Shown: in pieces, positions 11,624 to 22,784 of the stretch
Position numbering within the stretch: position 1 is the first letter of the stretch
How the letters are laid out: each line of letters opens with the position of its first letter
NCBI GenBank assembly: GCA_018136815.1
Contig: CM030940.1
Coordinates: 1,198,313 to 1,262,312, forward strand
Source: Isochrysis galbana
Taxonomy: Eukaryota > Haptophyta > Isochrysidales > Isochrysidaceae
Direction of reading: 5' to 3'
DNA length: 64,000 bases
Position numbers and translations under genes: made by a program
The notes under the pieces: model-generated
What the model saw: the letters and a program-made list of their open reading frames with translations, nothing else
What the model was told of the DNA's origin: nothing
The model's database searches: none

Positions 11624-11880
11624 GAGAAGCGCTCAATCACCATCACCCACAGCATAGAAAAGCGCTCAATCACCATCGCCCACAGCATAGAAAAGCGCTC
11701 AATCACCATCACCCACAGCATAGAAAAGCGCTCAATCACCATCACCCACAACATAGAAAAGCGCTCAATCACCATCAGCCTACACGTGGGAAACGCGTTC
11801 AATCGCCATCACCCCCACCGCATGGAAAGGCCTTCAATCACCTACACATGGAAAAGCGTTTCAATCGCCATCACCTCCCG
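11624..11880. repeat. 33-bp minisatellite
   Basis: Five near-perfect tandem copies of a 33-bp unit beginning gaaaagcgctcaatcaccat, followed by three degenerate units. In the reverse frame it encodes a repeated MVIERFSMLW peptide, which is a by-product of a unit length divisible by three. Similar single units occur at 13157-13205. Confidence 0.9.
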
Positions 11881-12499
11881 GTACTATCTCGTCCAAGGAG
11901 TGGAAAGAGCTTGGTGGTGTGACGGATTGGAGGTTACGGATGGAACGGGAGGGACCGAACGGGACGGAAGGTAGGCGGCGGAAGGCACGGCATTTCGGCC
12001 ATTGGCGGGCGGGACGGGCAGACCATCTTCCATGGTTGGAGGATGGATGGCGGGCAGTGGCGAGGGCGAGCGCGAAGACGGAGCGGACATAGTGGATCGC
12101 GAGCCTGTCCAACGTCATCCACCGACGTCTGACCAATCGCCAGTGGGCCTAAAGCGAGCCACGGGAGCTTGGTGTAATACGTAATGGGGGGCTCTATTCT
12201 TATTTAATATACACAATTTTTGCTGTAATAAACCGACATCACCTGCCACCATGTTGTGCACTCTCGCCCCATGGCACCAGGCGAAAGTGGTTGTGTTTGG
12301 GTGGCTGGAGGAAAGTGCGCTTTTAGAGTGGTTTTGTGTCCACAGAGCGTTTTCGTACATCACGTTAATGTATCACATCGTGCAGTATGGGCAGGGTCAA
12401 ATTCACTCCCCCTCCAAAAAAAATAAATGAATCTCTCCCGTCACACTTCGTGTCAGTTCTACCACCGAAATGCACTCCAAGTTTGGGGAGGTCCTTTCA

Positions 12500-12900
12500 T
12501 TGAAAGGCTTTCAAGCCCCAGCACGCGTCAGTAGATCGAGCATTGTGTCATCGTTCGTCATCTGAAGAATTGTGTTGTTGATGTGAGCACCATTCGCAAG
12601 GAGCACTTCGGCCACTTCTATGTGATTCAACGTACAGGCATGAAGTTAGAGGAGTATATCCATCATCATCCACGGCTTCAATCATGGCACCGGCATTGAG
12701 GAGTTCAACCACAATAACGAACCGGCCATATTTGTCATCTGGAAGTTTATTAACGAAGTTTGTGTACAACTCATACTCTTTGTCTTGAGAAAGAGCTCGA
12801 TCAATTTCGAGCTTCCACGAGAAGTTGTCGGCGTGACGGCTTTCAAGGAGGCTTTGGATCGTATCCGGATTTAGTACTGTTGTGTAATTTGCATAGCTCC
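12500..12900 (-). pseudogene. Ankyrin-repeat gene fragment, frameshifted, AT-rich
   Basis: On the minus strand from about 12890, a frame reads NPDTIQSLLESRHADNFSW, then KLPDDKYGRF, then ELLNAGAMIEAVDDDGYTPL, a canonical ankyrin repeat. After TPL the match moves to another frame, which reads TLNHIEVAEVLLANGAHIN (next ankyrin helix pair) to about 12500. So one frameshift lies near 12650. A stop in the leading frame near 12885 suggests it is also 5'-truncated. Base composition is clearly more AT-rich than surrounding genes, which suggests transfer (for example from a large DNA virus) or a mobile element. Probably non-functional. Confidence 0.65.
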
Positions 12901-12926
12901 AATGTCACCAATAGCTCCAACCTGTT

Positions 12927-13154
12927 GTGAAATCACGTTATGTCAATTACGATGAGCTCAAGCAAATTGCACAAAATGCGGAGTTAGTACACCAAATGGA
13001 TAAAATTGTTAATCCAAATGAACATGATTTGAATTCGATTCTGTTAGATGATAATATCAAGAAAGATGTAAGGACATTGGTGGAAAGGGTGTTGTCAGTC
13101 TCGCGTAAGAATGAACAAAAGATGCGAGACCCCCACGCTAGAAGGTCACGTTGA
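12927..13154 (+). CDS. Orphan AT-rich ORF, 75 aa, no family recognised
   Basis: A Lys/Asn/Asp-rich, charged helical sequence (for example IVNPNEHDLNSILLDDNIKK) with AT-rich codons, diverging head-to-head from the ankyrin fragment about 30 bp away. The frame may start upstream of the alternative start at 12927; there is no strong ATG. It ends where GC-rich DNA resumes (after 13130), suggesting it is the end of a longer foreign ORF. No function can be assigned. Confidence 0.4.
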   Translation: MKSRYVNYDELKQIAQNAELVHQMDKIVNPNEHDLNSILLDDNIKKDVRTLVERVLSVSRKNEQKMRDPHARRSR

Positions 13155-14072
13155 CGACCAGAAGCGTTCAGTTATCCCCATCCGTTTCGTTGAGGCGAGA
13201 AGCGTTCAATGACCACTAGCTAACGTCACGCCGCGGGCCCAGCCCGGAGGCTTTCCCTATGGGGTGATGGGCCATGAGGCTCCATTTGTTCGCGTGTGTC
13301 TTGGTGTGGTGGTTGTGCTGGTGTGGGTGATGTGGTGTATGAGAGTTGTTGCTGGGCTGTGCGTGGCTCTGTGCGTGTGGGGCGGGGGGCGGCTCGCGGC
13401 CACCCGGATGGGCGAGGTCCCTGGATGAGGTCGCTGCGGGCTTGTGCAGCGTCGGCCATCATCGCACTTGCTGGTCGGCCGGCGCGGCGGGGATGGGCGG
13501 AGAGAGAGGAGGAGAGCGGGGCGCGCTCCATGACCCTATCGTTATAACGATAATTGCTATAGAGGAATTGAAACCCCCGGCGCTTCCCCCAGCCCTACGG
13601 TCAGGCCAAAGTCTCGCGCGCCTAGCCAGGGAGAGTAGAGCGCTTAGAGCGCGTTAGAGTTAGCGAGTAGCAGGCACGGGGAAATCGGGGGTGGAAGGGG
13701 AAGGGCGTTGGCGTTGGCGATAGACAGGTAGTTCGTGCCGTGTCCTACAAAGGCGGTAGCGTGAATCTTCAACTTTTTAAATGCCGCTTGCCGCACAGCT
13801 CGTCAGAAGAACTCATGATGGTGAGCTGCCCATCGTTCTCAGGCAACACAGGCCCCCCTTGCCACTACCACTGCATTGGGCACACATGTGGAAGTACAAC
13901 AAGGTATCAATGGAGCTTGCCATGTCGTCTTCATGAGATGGGAAAGCACAACCGCCAACGAGTCTAAGTTGGACAGAGCCAATCTCGCCCTTCAATCCAG
14001 CAACTAGTGAAGACCAGGAAATGGAAAGGAAGGTGAGAACCGAGCCGCGGCTCTGCCCGCGCTTGCACATCC
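13155..14072. other. Intergenic / 3' region of MsrA
   Basis: 13157-13205 holds units resembling the 33-bp minisatellite. The rest is unique GC-rich DNA. The part immediately left of 14073 would be the 3' UTR of the minus-strand MsrA gene, where a SECIS element should lie if TGA encodes selenocysteine. Reading it by eye I found ATGA words (minus strand near 13934 and 13818) but no stem-loop convincing enough to call. Confidence 0.4.
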
Positions 14073-15181
14073 TTATGGACTCACTGGAGGGCTAATCCCA
14101 GACCATCGGCCCGTTTGCTTGGCAAGAAAGCGCTGGTGGTATTCTTCAGCTCGGTAGAACGGGCCAGCCTTCTCAATTGCGGTATTCTTGGCCAAAGAGG
14201 AGGCCTCGCAGGCCTCAGCGGCGATGGTGCGGGCAGCAGCGAGTTGAGTCTAGCGGTAGTGGTGAGGTGGAAGGGGAACGGTAATGAGAGGTAATAGTCG
14301 GAGCACACAGAGGACGGGGGAGGGAGAGCGACGAGCGCAGACACTCTCACCTCGTCGTGATAAAATATGGCGGAGCGATACTGGGTCGATGTAAAAGCAC
14401 GCGGCATTGGGTCGTGCATGGAGAAGAAGCGGCGCAACATCTCCTCTATGGAAATCTGTACAGGCAGGACATCGATAGCTGCCATGTGAATCGGGGTTGG
14501 CCACTGTCGTCAACCAGCATTGGTCTGGGTGTGGCTGACTCGTAAATTGCGACTCGCATGTCCATGGGCGCGTCAATGACATCAAGGAACTGCGCGCTGC
14601 CGTCGACGGTACGTAGGTGCACTTATGTACTCACAGCCGCACCCGCATAGGGACACTTCTTTTCCTCCTGTTGCAGCATCGTACCTGTCGGGTATCGAAC
14701 GTGACGCGCAGTGCTTCCGTGTGGTCGCCAATACTCTTGTAGGTCGGGTCGGGGGTCGACCCGCCGCAGTAGCCGACGACCGTCTCAGAGACCCCCGGGA
14801 GGTTAGCGAGCTCCTCCTCGGGATGCCTGATCATAGCAAGGGTGGGCGGGAGCTGATGAGCCTGTGCCGCGCTGGAATTGCTACCGAAACTAGCAATGAG
14901 AATGTAGCGGCCGTCCTACGTGTACGGTCTGCCACAGTTCGCCGCGCAGGCTGGTGCAGAGGATGGATTCCGCAGTGGATGCTGGCAGCTCTCCAATACC
15001 AGAATCATCCGAGGGCGAGGGTGAGTGTCGTGGCAGTGGGCGATTGCACGGGGTCTGGTAGCCTGGGGCAGATGGCGCTGCCGAATTGCATGCTTGGCAT
15101 GCCGCTCGCGTGACGCGCTGCTCGTCCCCACGCCGCGGAAGGGCTGCTCCAAGTCGCGGCGAGCGTCAGCAAGCTGAACAT
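14073..15181 (-). CDS. MSRA: Peptide methionine sulfoxide reductase MsrA, candidate selenoprotein
   Basis: Reduces methionine-S-sulfoxide in proteins. Exons 15000-15181, 14685-14826, 14351-14455 and 14073-14249 join in phase to 202 codons (201 residues), normal MsrA length. Exon 1 reads ...TLTLALG-TGA-F-W, where the family has the catalytic GCFW. The TGA at 15007-15005 is codon 59, and the Trp codon is split by the intron (TG|G). Then come HPEEELANLPGVSETVVGY, GGSTPDPTYKSIGDHTEALR, ISIEEMLRRFFSMHDPM, STQYRSAIFYHDE and AGPFYRAEEYHQRFL, all diagnostic. ATG 15181 starts a hydrophobic signal-like segment (MFSLLTLAATWSSPSAAW) with an aromatic residue near a possible cleavage site, compatible with secretory or bipartite plastid targeting. 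MsrA selenoproteins are known in algae. Alternative: a nonsense-mutated pseudogene, but everything else is intact. Confidence 0.9.
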
Positions 15182-17180
15182 CGCCTGGAAAACGCGGTGG
15201 TGGTGGAGGGTAAAGAGTACTGCTAGATCCCCGAAGCTGTGTGGGTAGAGTAGTGCGTAGGTAGGTACGAAAAAACTAAAACTAACTTAAATACTGGTAC
15301 TAATACTAGCGCTAAGGTAGAGAGCTAGTTCTACTAGAGTAGAGTACACTCACGTTCTTCACCCTATAATCTAGTTCGCACGCATCTGTCTTCATTCTTC
15401 ATGCCGATCGGGAGGTTTTGCAGCGACTCCACAACGACTCAACAGCGCGACTCGTCAAGTCGCTGCGTTTTTGAGTTTGAGTTTGAGTCGTTGTGTTGGC
15501 ATTGATAGTTGATCGTGAGTGTTGAAACGAGAAACGAGCCGATCATAGATAATAGAAAAAAACCTTTTAAAATTCTCGCCTCACACGTGGCACTGAGTTC
15601 CGCTTTCGTAGCCACGCCCATTCCCCTTTTCCTCACTTCCTCACCCTCACTCCCCGCCTTGCGGCAACTCCCCTCGTGCTCAACTTAGGACTTGGGCTTA
15701 GGGGGAGAAAGAACCCCCATTTTTTCTGATCCAGATCCATCCTACCGGAATCCAGGTATCTTATTTAGCCCTTCATTTACCCATTGTAGCTGGTGCCCTC
15801 CGCCCTCCGCACCCCCATAGTGAGTGACCGTGACCGGGCTATAGATACTATCTATATCTATATCTATATACTCAGCATTGGCATTGATTTTCTCTTTTTT
15901 CTTTCACGCTTCTTCTTCTCCGCCTTTCTGTTTCTTCATCTGTCCTTCTGTTCTTTTTTACGATTACTTTTACTAATTTTTCTTTACTGTTATTTCTTTG
16001 CTTCCGGCGAGAAATCGCGAATGCGACACGTTGTTGAGTCTAGGCGCTAGGCGCACTGATCTCTGATCTTTGATGCTTCCGAGAAATCGCGAATGCGACA
16101 CGTTGTTGAGTCTAGGCGCTAGGCGCACTGATCTCTGATCTTTGATCTTTATAAGCTTAATCTTTCTTTATCTGTTCTTCTTTTCGTCTTCTTCGCTCCT
16201 CTTCCTCTACCTCTAGTCTCTAGTCTAGTCTCTAGCTAACTAGCTCATGAGCTAGAATGGAGGAATGAACACCAGCCCAGCCCGCCCCTTGCGCTTGGCC
16301 CGTCGTAGTGCATCCCCCCCCCCCCCCCCCCCCATACCAAAGACGGGGTAGTGTAAAGGGAGTGAGAGTGAGGCTATACTGGGGTATAGGCGATGGCGCG
16401 AGTTGGTACCGTGAGTGCGTGGTCCTTTATAGCTAGCGGTAGTAGCCTGAATCTTCAGATTTTTTTATGTGTAGTAGGTAGTGGTAGTGGTTCCACGCGC
16501 CGCGAGTGCGGTAAGCAGTAAGCGAATAGCTATGATCAAGTTTTTTCTTCTTCTTGATCGTCGGCGGCGAGCAGCAGCACTGTTTGGATCGTGGGGAGAT
16601 GCGAGATGCAAGGAGAATCATCGATCATCGCCAGCTCTATACTCTCGTCTCACGCACGCTCGGTAGCACGCACATTTTCACACAGGCGGGCGTTCAATGA
16701 ACTATCGCAATTAACGCACCCCTCTTATTCAAGGTTGCGAGCGATAAGAACAACCTCACACGTAACACATGCACATGAACGTGCGCCCGCGCACAAACAG
16801 ACACACACATGCACAAAGAGCGGGTAATGGGAGAGCCCGCCTGCCCTTCAACATGCAAGAGCAAGCTGGCGGTCCTCGAGTATGGCCATGCTCTTCACAA
16901 TTTGTCTTGCCCCCATCCAATGCAGATTGCACGACTCCGGAGCATGGCCACATGGGCGAATCATCTAGTGGCCGGCAGAGTCATCTTGATGCGGTGTTCT
17001 CCGGCGCCTCTAAAGGGTGCCAGATCGCACCCCGCCCCTTGCCCTCCCTTCTGGCATAGGAGCGCGCCACAAGCGCCGCAAAGCAAAGAACTCGTTGGGT
17101 TGCAGACACAGCCTATGGGTGTGTTATCCTGGTAGTCAAAGGCGCGAGCGGCCCTCAGGGGTACGATCCGGCGCGTCCAT
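15182..17180. other. Intergenic, repeats
   Basis: 15548-15700 is a minus-orientation copy of the short retroelement 3' module (see 31115-31396). A direct duplication of about 65 bp occurs at 16005-16068 and 16070-16143 (cgagaaatcgcgaatgcgac...). 16260-16475 is an element shared with 51984-52140 in reverse orientation. C homopolymer at 16314-16333. No supported gene. Confidence 0.5.
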
Positions 17181-18035
<855 letters not shown>

Positions 18036-18288
18036 CTGTCCCGAGGAGTGGCGGGAATTAGGCATCAAAAATTGATGATATAACGTGGGGAGGAATGAAA
18101 TGAGCTCTTTGAATAGAAGAGGTAAGGAGCTCTTCAGACTCGGGGAAGCGGAGGCTCCGCCCGCACGACCCCGCGATCACGGGTCTCGCGTATTCCGCGA
18201 TGCGATGAGCTTTGCAGCGGGTTCTGTTGGACAGCAGGTTCCCAAGGAGGTCATCCCAAACATGCGGCATAGCACGTCCAAAGCGGAG

Positions 18289-18388
18289 NNNNNNNNNNNN
18301 NNNNNNNNNNNNNNNNNNNNNNNNNNNNNNNNNNNNNNNNNNNNNNNNNNNNNNNNNNNNNNNNNNNNNNNNNNNNNNNNNNNNNNNN
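18289..18388. other. Assembly gap (100 N)
   Basis: Exactly 100 undetermined bases, the usual placeholder for unknown length. Two divergently transcribed genes both lose their 5' parts here, so the true gap must exceed 100 bp. Confidence 0.98.
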
Positions 18389-21336
18389 ACGGCCATCCTC
18401 GAATCGTGCTGCATCCTTCTCTTCGCGCTCCAGCTTGCCCTCAAGGCCTTCTTCATCGGGCCACGCCGCTTTCTCCGCTCGGTGCCCAACGTGCTGCAGA
18501 CCACGCTGCTCCTTCTCACTGCGATCGAGCTAGTCCTTTGGTCGTCAGGCGTGCGCCACCGCACCACCATCTCTCGGCCGCTGCGCGCGCTCTTCATCGT
18601 CTTTGCCCACCGAAAACTGCGAGACACCGGCACGGCCGTCGTCATGATGCTGCCGCGCGTCCTCGAACTCCTCTTTCTCATCACCTTCCTTCTCGCCTTC
18701 TCGGCGCTCGTTGGCTTTGTGCTATTTGCCCCGTGGGATCCCCCTGTCACCGCTTACGCCACGTACGGCCGATCCTTCTACTCAACCTTCCTTCTGCTCA
18801 CGGAGACCAACTTCCCTGACGTTGCACTCCAGCCCTTCCGCTCCAGTCGAGCCACAATGCTGTACTTTGTGAGCTTCCAGGTGAATGGGCATTGGCTGCG
18901 AAAGCTTTGTGGCCTAGCCTGCGGGACGGTTTGGATCGCTCCCCCCACCGGGTGTGCACAACCACGTCGGGTGAGCCTCACGCCCCACACACGCGTGCAC
19001 GCACAATTTTGGACTGACCCCTCTCTACACCTGAGCATGCAGCTCGTCCTCGTCTTCGTTGGCCTCGCGCTCATGCTCGCTCTCTTGTACCGTTCATACG
19101 AGGCCCACATGCGCTCTGAGGCGCTCGTGCTCACGCGGAACCGCAAACGGGCGCTCGCCGCCGCCTTCGCGCAGCTCGTCCACGGCTGGGAAGACGCAGG
19201 CGTGGCAGGTGCCCTGTCGTCTGAGCTGATGCCGCTCTCACGCTTCGCGCCCTTGCTGTCGCGGATGCGACCCGACCTCACCTCATGGCAAGTGCGTGCA
19301 CAACCCAGTGGAATGTGCGCGCGGTGCGCCTCGGCATACGGCTGCGGCGTGTCCTGCGCACGTACCCTTAACGCAGCTGTTTCCTGGCAGGTCAATCTCT
19401 GCTTCGAGGCCCTCGATACACGAAAACGCGGTGTAATCGATGTCTCCGAGTTCGAGTCCGTGCTTTGCGCGTTGCATGTCAAGTTCGAGTCTCCGCCGCC
19501 CGTCAGGGCCGTTCGCGCCCACCGCCTGCGCTTGCGCGCGCGCAGTCTCCTGAAAGACTGGCGAATCACGGTCTTGCTGGATGGGTTGGTACTTGTCAAT
19601 GCCGCCGTCATCGGCTGGGAGGGCCATCTGGCGGCTCCTCCTGTTAACCACTCCGCCCCCATGCCGAGGGATCACGGCTCTGGCCCCTACGATGGCGATC
19701 TTGTCCCAAGCAGCGGTTTCAACGACGATCTCCAGCTCTCGAAAGCTACTCCGGGCGGTGCATCGCACGCGAGCGGTATTTCGTGTGCTGCGCAGGTAGG
19801 GGCGCAGATGCCCTTCATTCTGCTTTGGCTGGGCGAGACAGCAGTGAAGCTGTGGGCATACAAGTTCGTACTACTTGGGTGGAACTTCTTCGACGCCATT
19901 CTGTCTCTTTCAGGTGAGACAACCTTTGAGCACCTTGCCTCGACACGCCACGTGGATGCCAGCGCGTCATGCAGCGGCTCCTTGAGAGGGCGGGGATGTG
20001 GACTATTGCGTTAGGCAGAGTGCCGCCCAAACCGCCTGAGGTGTACCTTGATCGGCGCGAGAAATTGGGCTATATGAGTTGGCGATCGTCAATCACCACG
20101 GGCCTCTCAACATTCTTTGACAACGCAGGCGTGGTCATCATGGGCGCCATGCTGGCCACACGATGCAATCCCGTCGATGGCGTGCCACAAGCGCTTCGCG
20201 CCCTCCTGCTACTCCGTCTCCTCCGGCTTCTCCGCTTGCTGGCTCTCTCCCCCAGGTTCCGCTTGCTCCTTGCGACGGTCGTTGCAACCGCGCGTGCTAC
20301 TTTACATTTCCTTTGGGTACTGCTAATTGCCCTCTTCTTTTATGCGGCTGTCGGAGAGGAGGTGCGCGGGGTTCCCGCCCTTCACTGAACTCTTGCGAGC
20401 TCGCGGGGAGTCTTTTCGAACAGGTCTTTTCTAGCTAGATGTTGGCCATCTTATACCCCTTTGCCCAATCATCCACGCCCAGATTCTTGGGGGAGTATGG
20501 TACGAGGGCGCGGAATGTCTTGAAGGTACCGACTACGCCCGGCTCGGCTACCACGCTCACAACTTCAACGACCTCCCCACCGCCCTCGTGACGTGTTGGG
20601 TGCTAACAAATATCAACAAGTTCGTTGCATGGCCATGCCCTGTATTCCTTATGGCCCGTGCGCTTCACATTTGCCGCGTTGCACCCAATCACTTAAGAGC
20701 GCATGCATGCGAGGCAGTACACCTCAAATGTCGTCTTTCGTCTGCCGATCGCTCTCACTAGCTTCGCCTGTTCGCGCGAAATCTGTTGACCAACCCCCGC
20801 CCCCTTGTGCTCTCGCTACTTCATCTAGCTTCAACATATTCATGGACGCGGGGTTTGCATGCCTGCCCGATTACTTCTCCTCGCTCTTTTTTGGGTCTTT
20901 CTACGTGGTCGTCATCTTTGTCGTGATGAATCTTCTCACTTCTTTCATCCTCGAATCTGTTATTCATACTTTCGACCAAGCCGACCTGCGCGCAACCGGT
21001 AACTCGTGGACCGGAGCCGCCAACGCCCTTCCTGGCGACCTCACCGCAGCGCCATGGCAAGCAGATGAGGCGCACCTCACGGAGGCGGAACGTTTCGCCC
21101 GCGCGTGTGAAGAAAGGCTGCGCTCCGAGGGGAATGCAACGACTGTCTCTATTCGCAGCGATCAAGCGGATGGCTATGCCGCGCTCGTGGGTATGCTGGC
21201 CGGACAAGGACGGCCCGCTCCAATGAGTAGCACATCGGGACAATGGTCCATCGGCGAGGATGGCGCAACGATTAGACACATAAGCAGTGCAGCGCTTGCT
21301 CAATCTAGCGTCACGGCCGTCAATGGCGTAACTTAG
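18389..21336 (+). CDS. Two-pore cation channel (TPC-like), 5'-truncated by the gap
   Basis: Two-domain voltage-gated-type channel of vacuolar/endolysosomal membranes. Exons 18389-18880, 19043-19291, 19391-19913, 20015-20361, 20483-20619, 20829-21336 join in phase (751 codons visible, including the stop). Domain I from about S2 onward: several hydrophobic helices, then the pore LLLTETNFPDVALQPF, aligning with the TPC filter region (xxNNPDV), and S6 LVLVFVGLALMLALLYRSY. An EF-hand-like FEALDTRKRGVIDVSEFESV follows, as in plant TPC1. Domain II has S1 ITVLLDGLVLVNAAVIGW, S2/S3, an Arg/Leu-rich S4-like LRALLLLRLLRLLRLLAL, pore YHAHNFNDLPTALVTCWVLT and S6 FVVMNLLTSFILESVIHTF. The C-terminal tail is about 110 aa. 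The donor at 20619 (AA|GTTCGT) was chosen by phase. Ion selectivity cannot be inferred. Confidence 0.88.
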
Positions 21337-22784
21337 CTGGACGGACTCAATCAGGCGCGGGCTGCATGGTAAGGGGGACTCGCCTCGGCTTTTGCACACA
21401 AGGCACTCTTGGAGATGGATGAATACACAGTAGATAGGAACGTACGAGTAGGTAAGAGAAACGGAGCTTGCTGACGTTGGTCCTTGCTTCACATGCAAAA
21501 CTATATAGTAGTACTACAATTGGTTATCATCAGCGTTAATAGTAGTAATACTATTTATTAATGTTATATATATCCTAGCCAACCCCAATAGCTAATTGGA
21601 TACAACTTTTCAGTCCCGGAATCCCGGCCTGCCTGGCCGAGCCAGGTGTGCCCGAGTGATACCGGGGGGTGGGGGCACTGCCCCCTCCCCTCGATATTGT
21701 CCCCCCTCCGGAGCATGGGGGACGGAGCGACACGGGCGGGGGAAGCACGCGTGGCCGAGGGTGAGGTCGAGGGGCTGACCTCAGCCGACATGAGGATGAG
21801 GACGAGCGAGATGGGGACGGGCAGCACAAGGGCGCAGACGAGCGAAGGGGACGAGGGCGCTCGAGCGGTGGCGCGTGGCGCTGAGCGAAGGAGAAAGCCG
21901 TGGGGAGAAGACACTCGCGGGAGAAAGGGGGCACGCGCGGGGAAGAGAAACACGCGGGAAAAGAGGAGGATGAAACGAGGCTGGAAACTCAAGGGAACAC
22001 TGGGGGAGGGGACGGGGAGCGCAGGGGAGAGAGGAGGGGAAACTCCCGCGGGGGGGGAGGGAAGGGAGACGACCCTAAAGAGAATGGACGGGATGCAGGC
22101 GCGATGCAGGGAGGGGGGCATCGGAGCGTGAGAGCGGGGAGGGGGTCACGCGGGGAAACCTAATGGCGGGAGAAATGTACAAGGGGAAGTGAGCAAGGGG
22201 GGTCCCCCTTTGGCCACCCGCAGCACATTGAGGTTGCCACTTATTAGGCCCTTGCGGGCGCCCTCCCTTGGGCGCCCCTTAATTAGGGGCCAATGCACCT
22301 TCATAGAGTAAAAAAACGGTGCTCTCACTAACTCTCACAAGGGCGGGCGGCCCACCCCCTCCATTGCACGCAAGCGTCGAGCCTTACTCCCAAAGGGGCC
22401 TCGAGCAGCACCCTCTATGACCTAGGAGTAGCTGCCAAATCTTACTTGTCAGAGAGGGAAGAATAGAAATCGACAGTTGGGGTGCGTAGCACTGCGGACA
22501 TTTCCTTTTGTGTGGCCGGGAGCTCATCTTATCCATTCATTCGAGCGAGACGAGGTGACGCTCTACCTTGTCTGGTCGGAGTGTGGTAAGCTAGCGGCGG
22601 TGTGACGGCCGATCGGCAGATGGCGAGGGAGCAGGCCAAACGGCAGAAAGTGTCAGGAGGCGGGCACGCACGGGGAGAGGGGGGGGGGGGGGGGGGGGGG
22701 GGCTCTTGCAAATCTATGTAAGCAACAATGGCATATGCCACATGGCGTCTTCGAGCACCGCGAATCACAGACTTCGAAGCCAGA
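21337..22784. other. Intergenic, repeat
   Basis: 21580-21720 is a repeat shared with 41685-41820 (both start near gctaattg...acaactttt and run through a 'cccggcctgcc/ccgccatgcc' block to 'ctcgat.tt..cccccctc'). Then purine-rich low-complexity DNA to 22150, a homopolymer G run at 22680-22702, and no supported gene. Confidence 0.5.

Larger units (their letters stand above)
10465..12479. other. Intergenic, repeats
   Basis: Contains a short repeat related to 16260-16475 and 51984-52140 (10668-10860, beginning with an A-run and 'gatctgaag'), family-1 repeat copy C (11070-11566), and a 33-bp minisatellite (11624-11880). The rest (11880-12479) shows no recognisable gene. Confidence 0.5.

Noticed and set aside
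11624..11880. 33-bp regular repeat resembling a CRISPR array
   Set aside because: Units are directly abutting with no spacers, and the genome is eukaryotic; it is a minisatellite.
13800..13850. Hairpin agaac...gatgg...ccatc...gttct as a SECIS element for MsrA
   Set aside because: On the transcript strand it lacks paired non-canonical UGA/GA quartet spacing and an apical AA; kept only as a hairpin.
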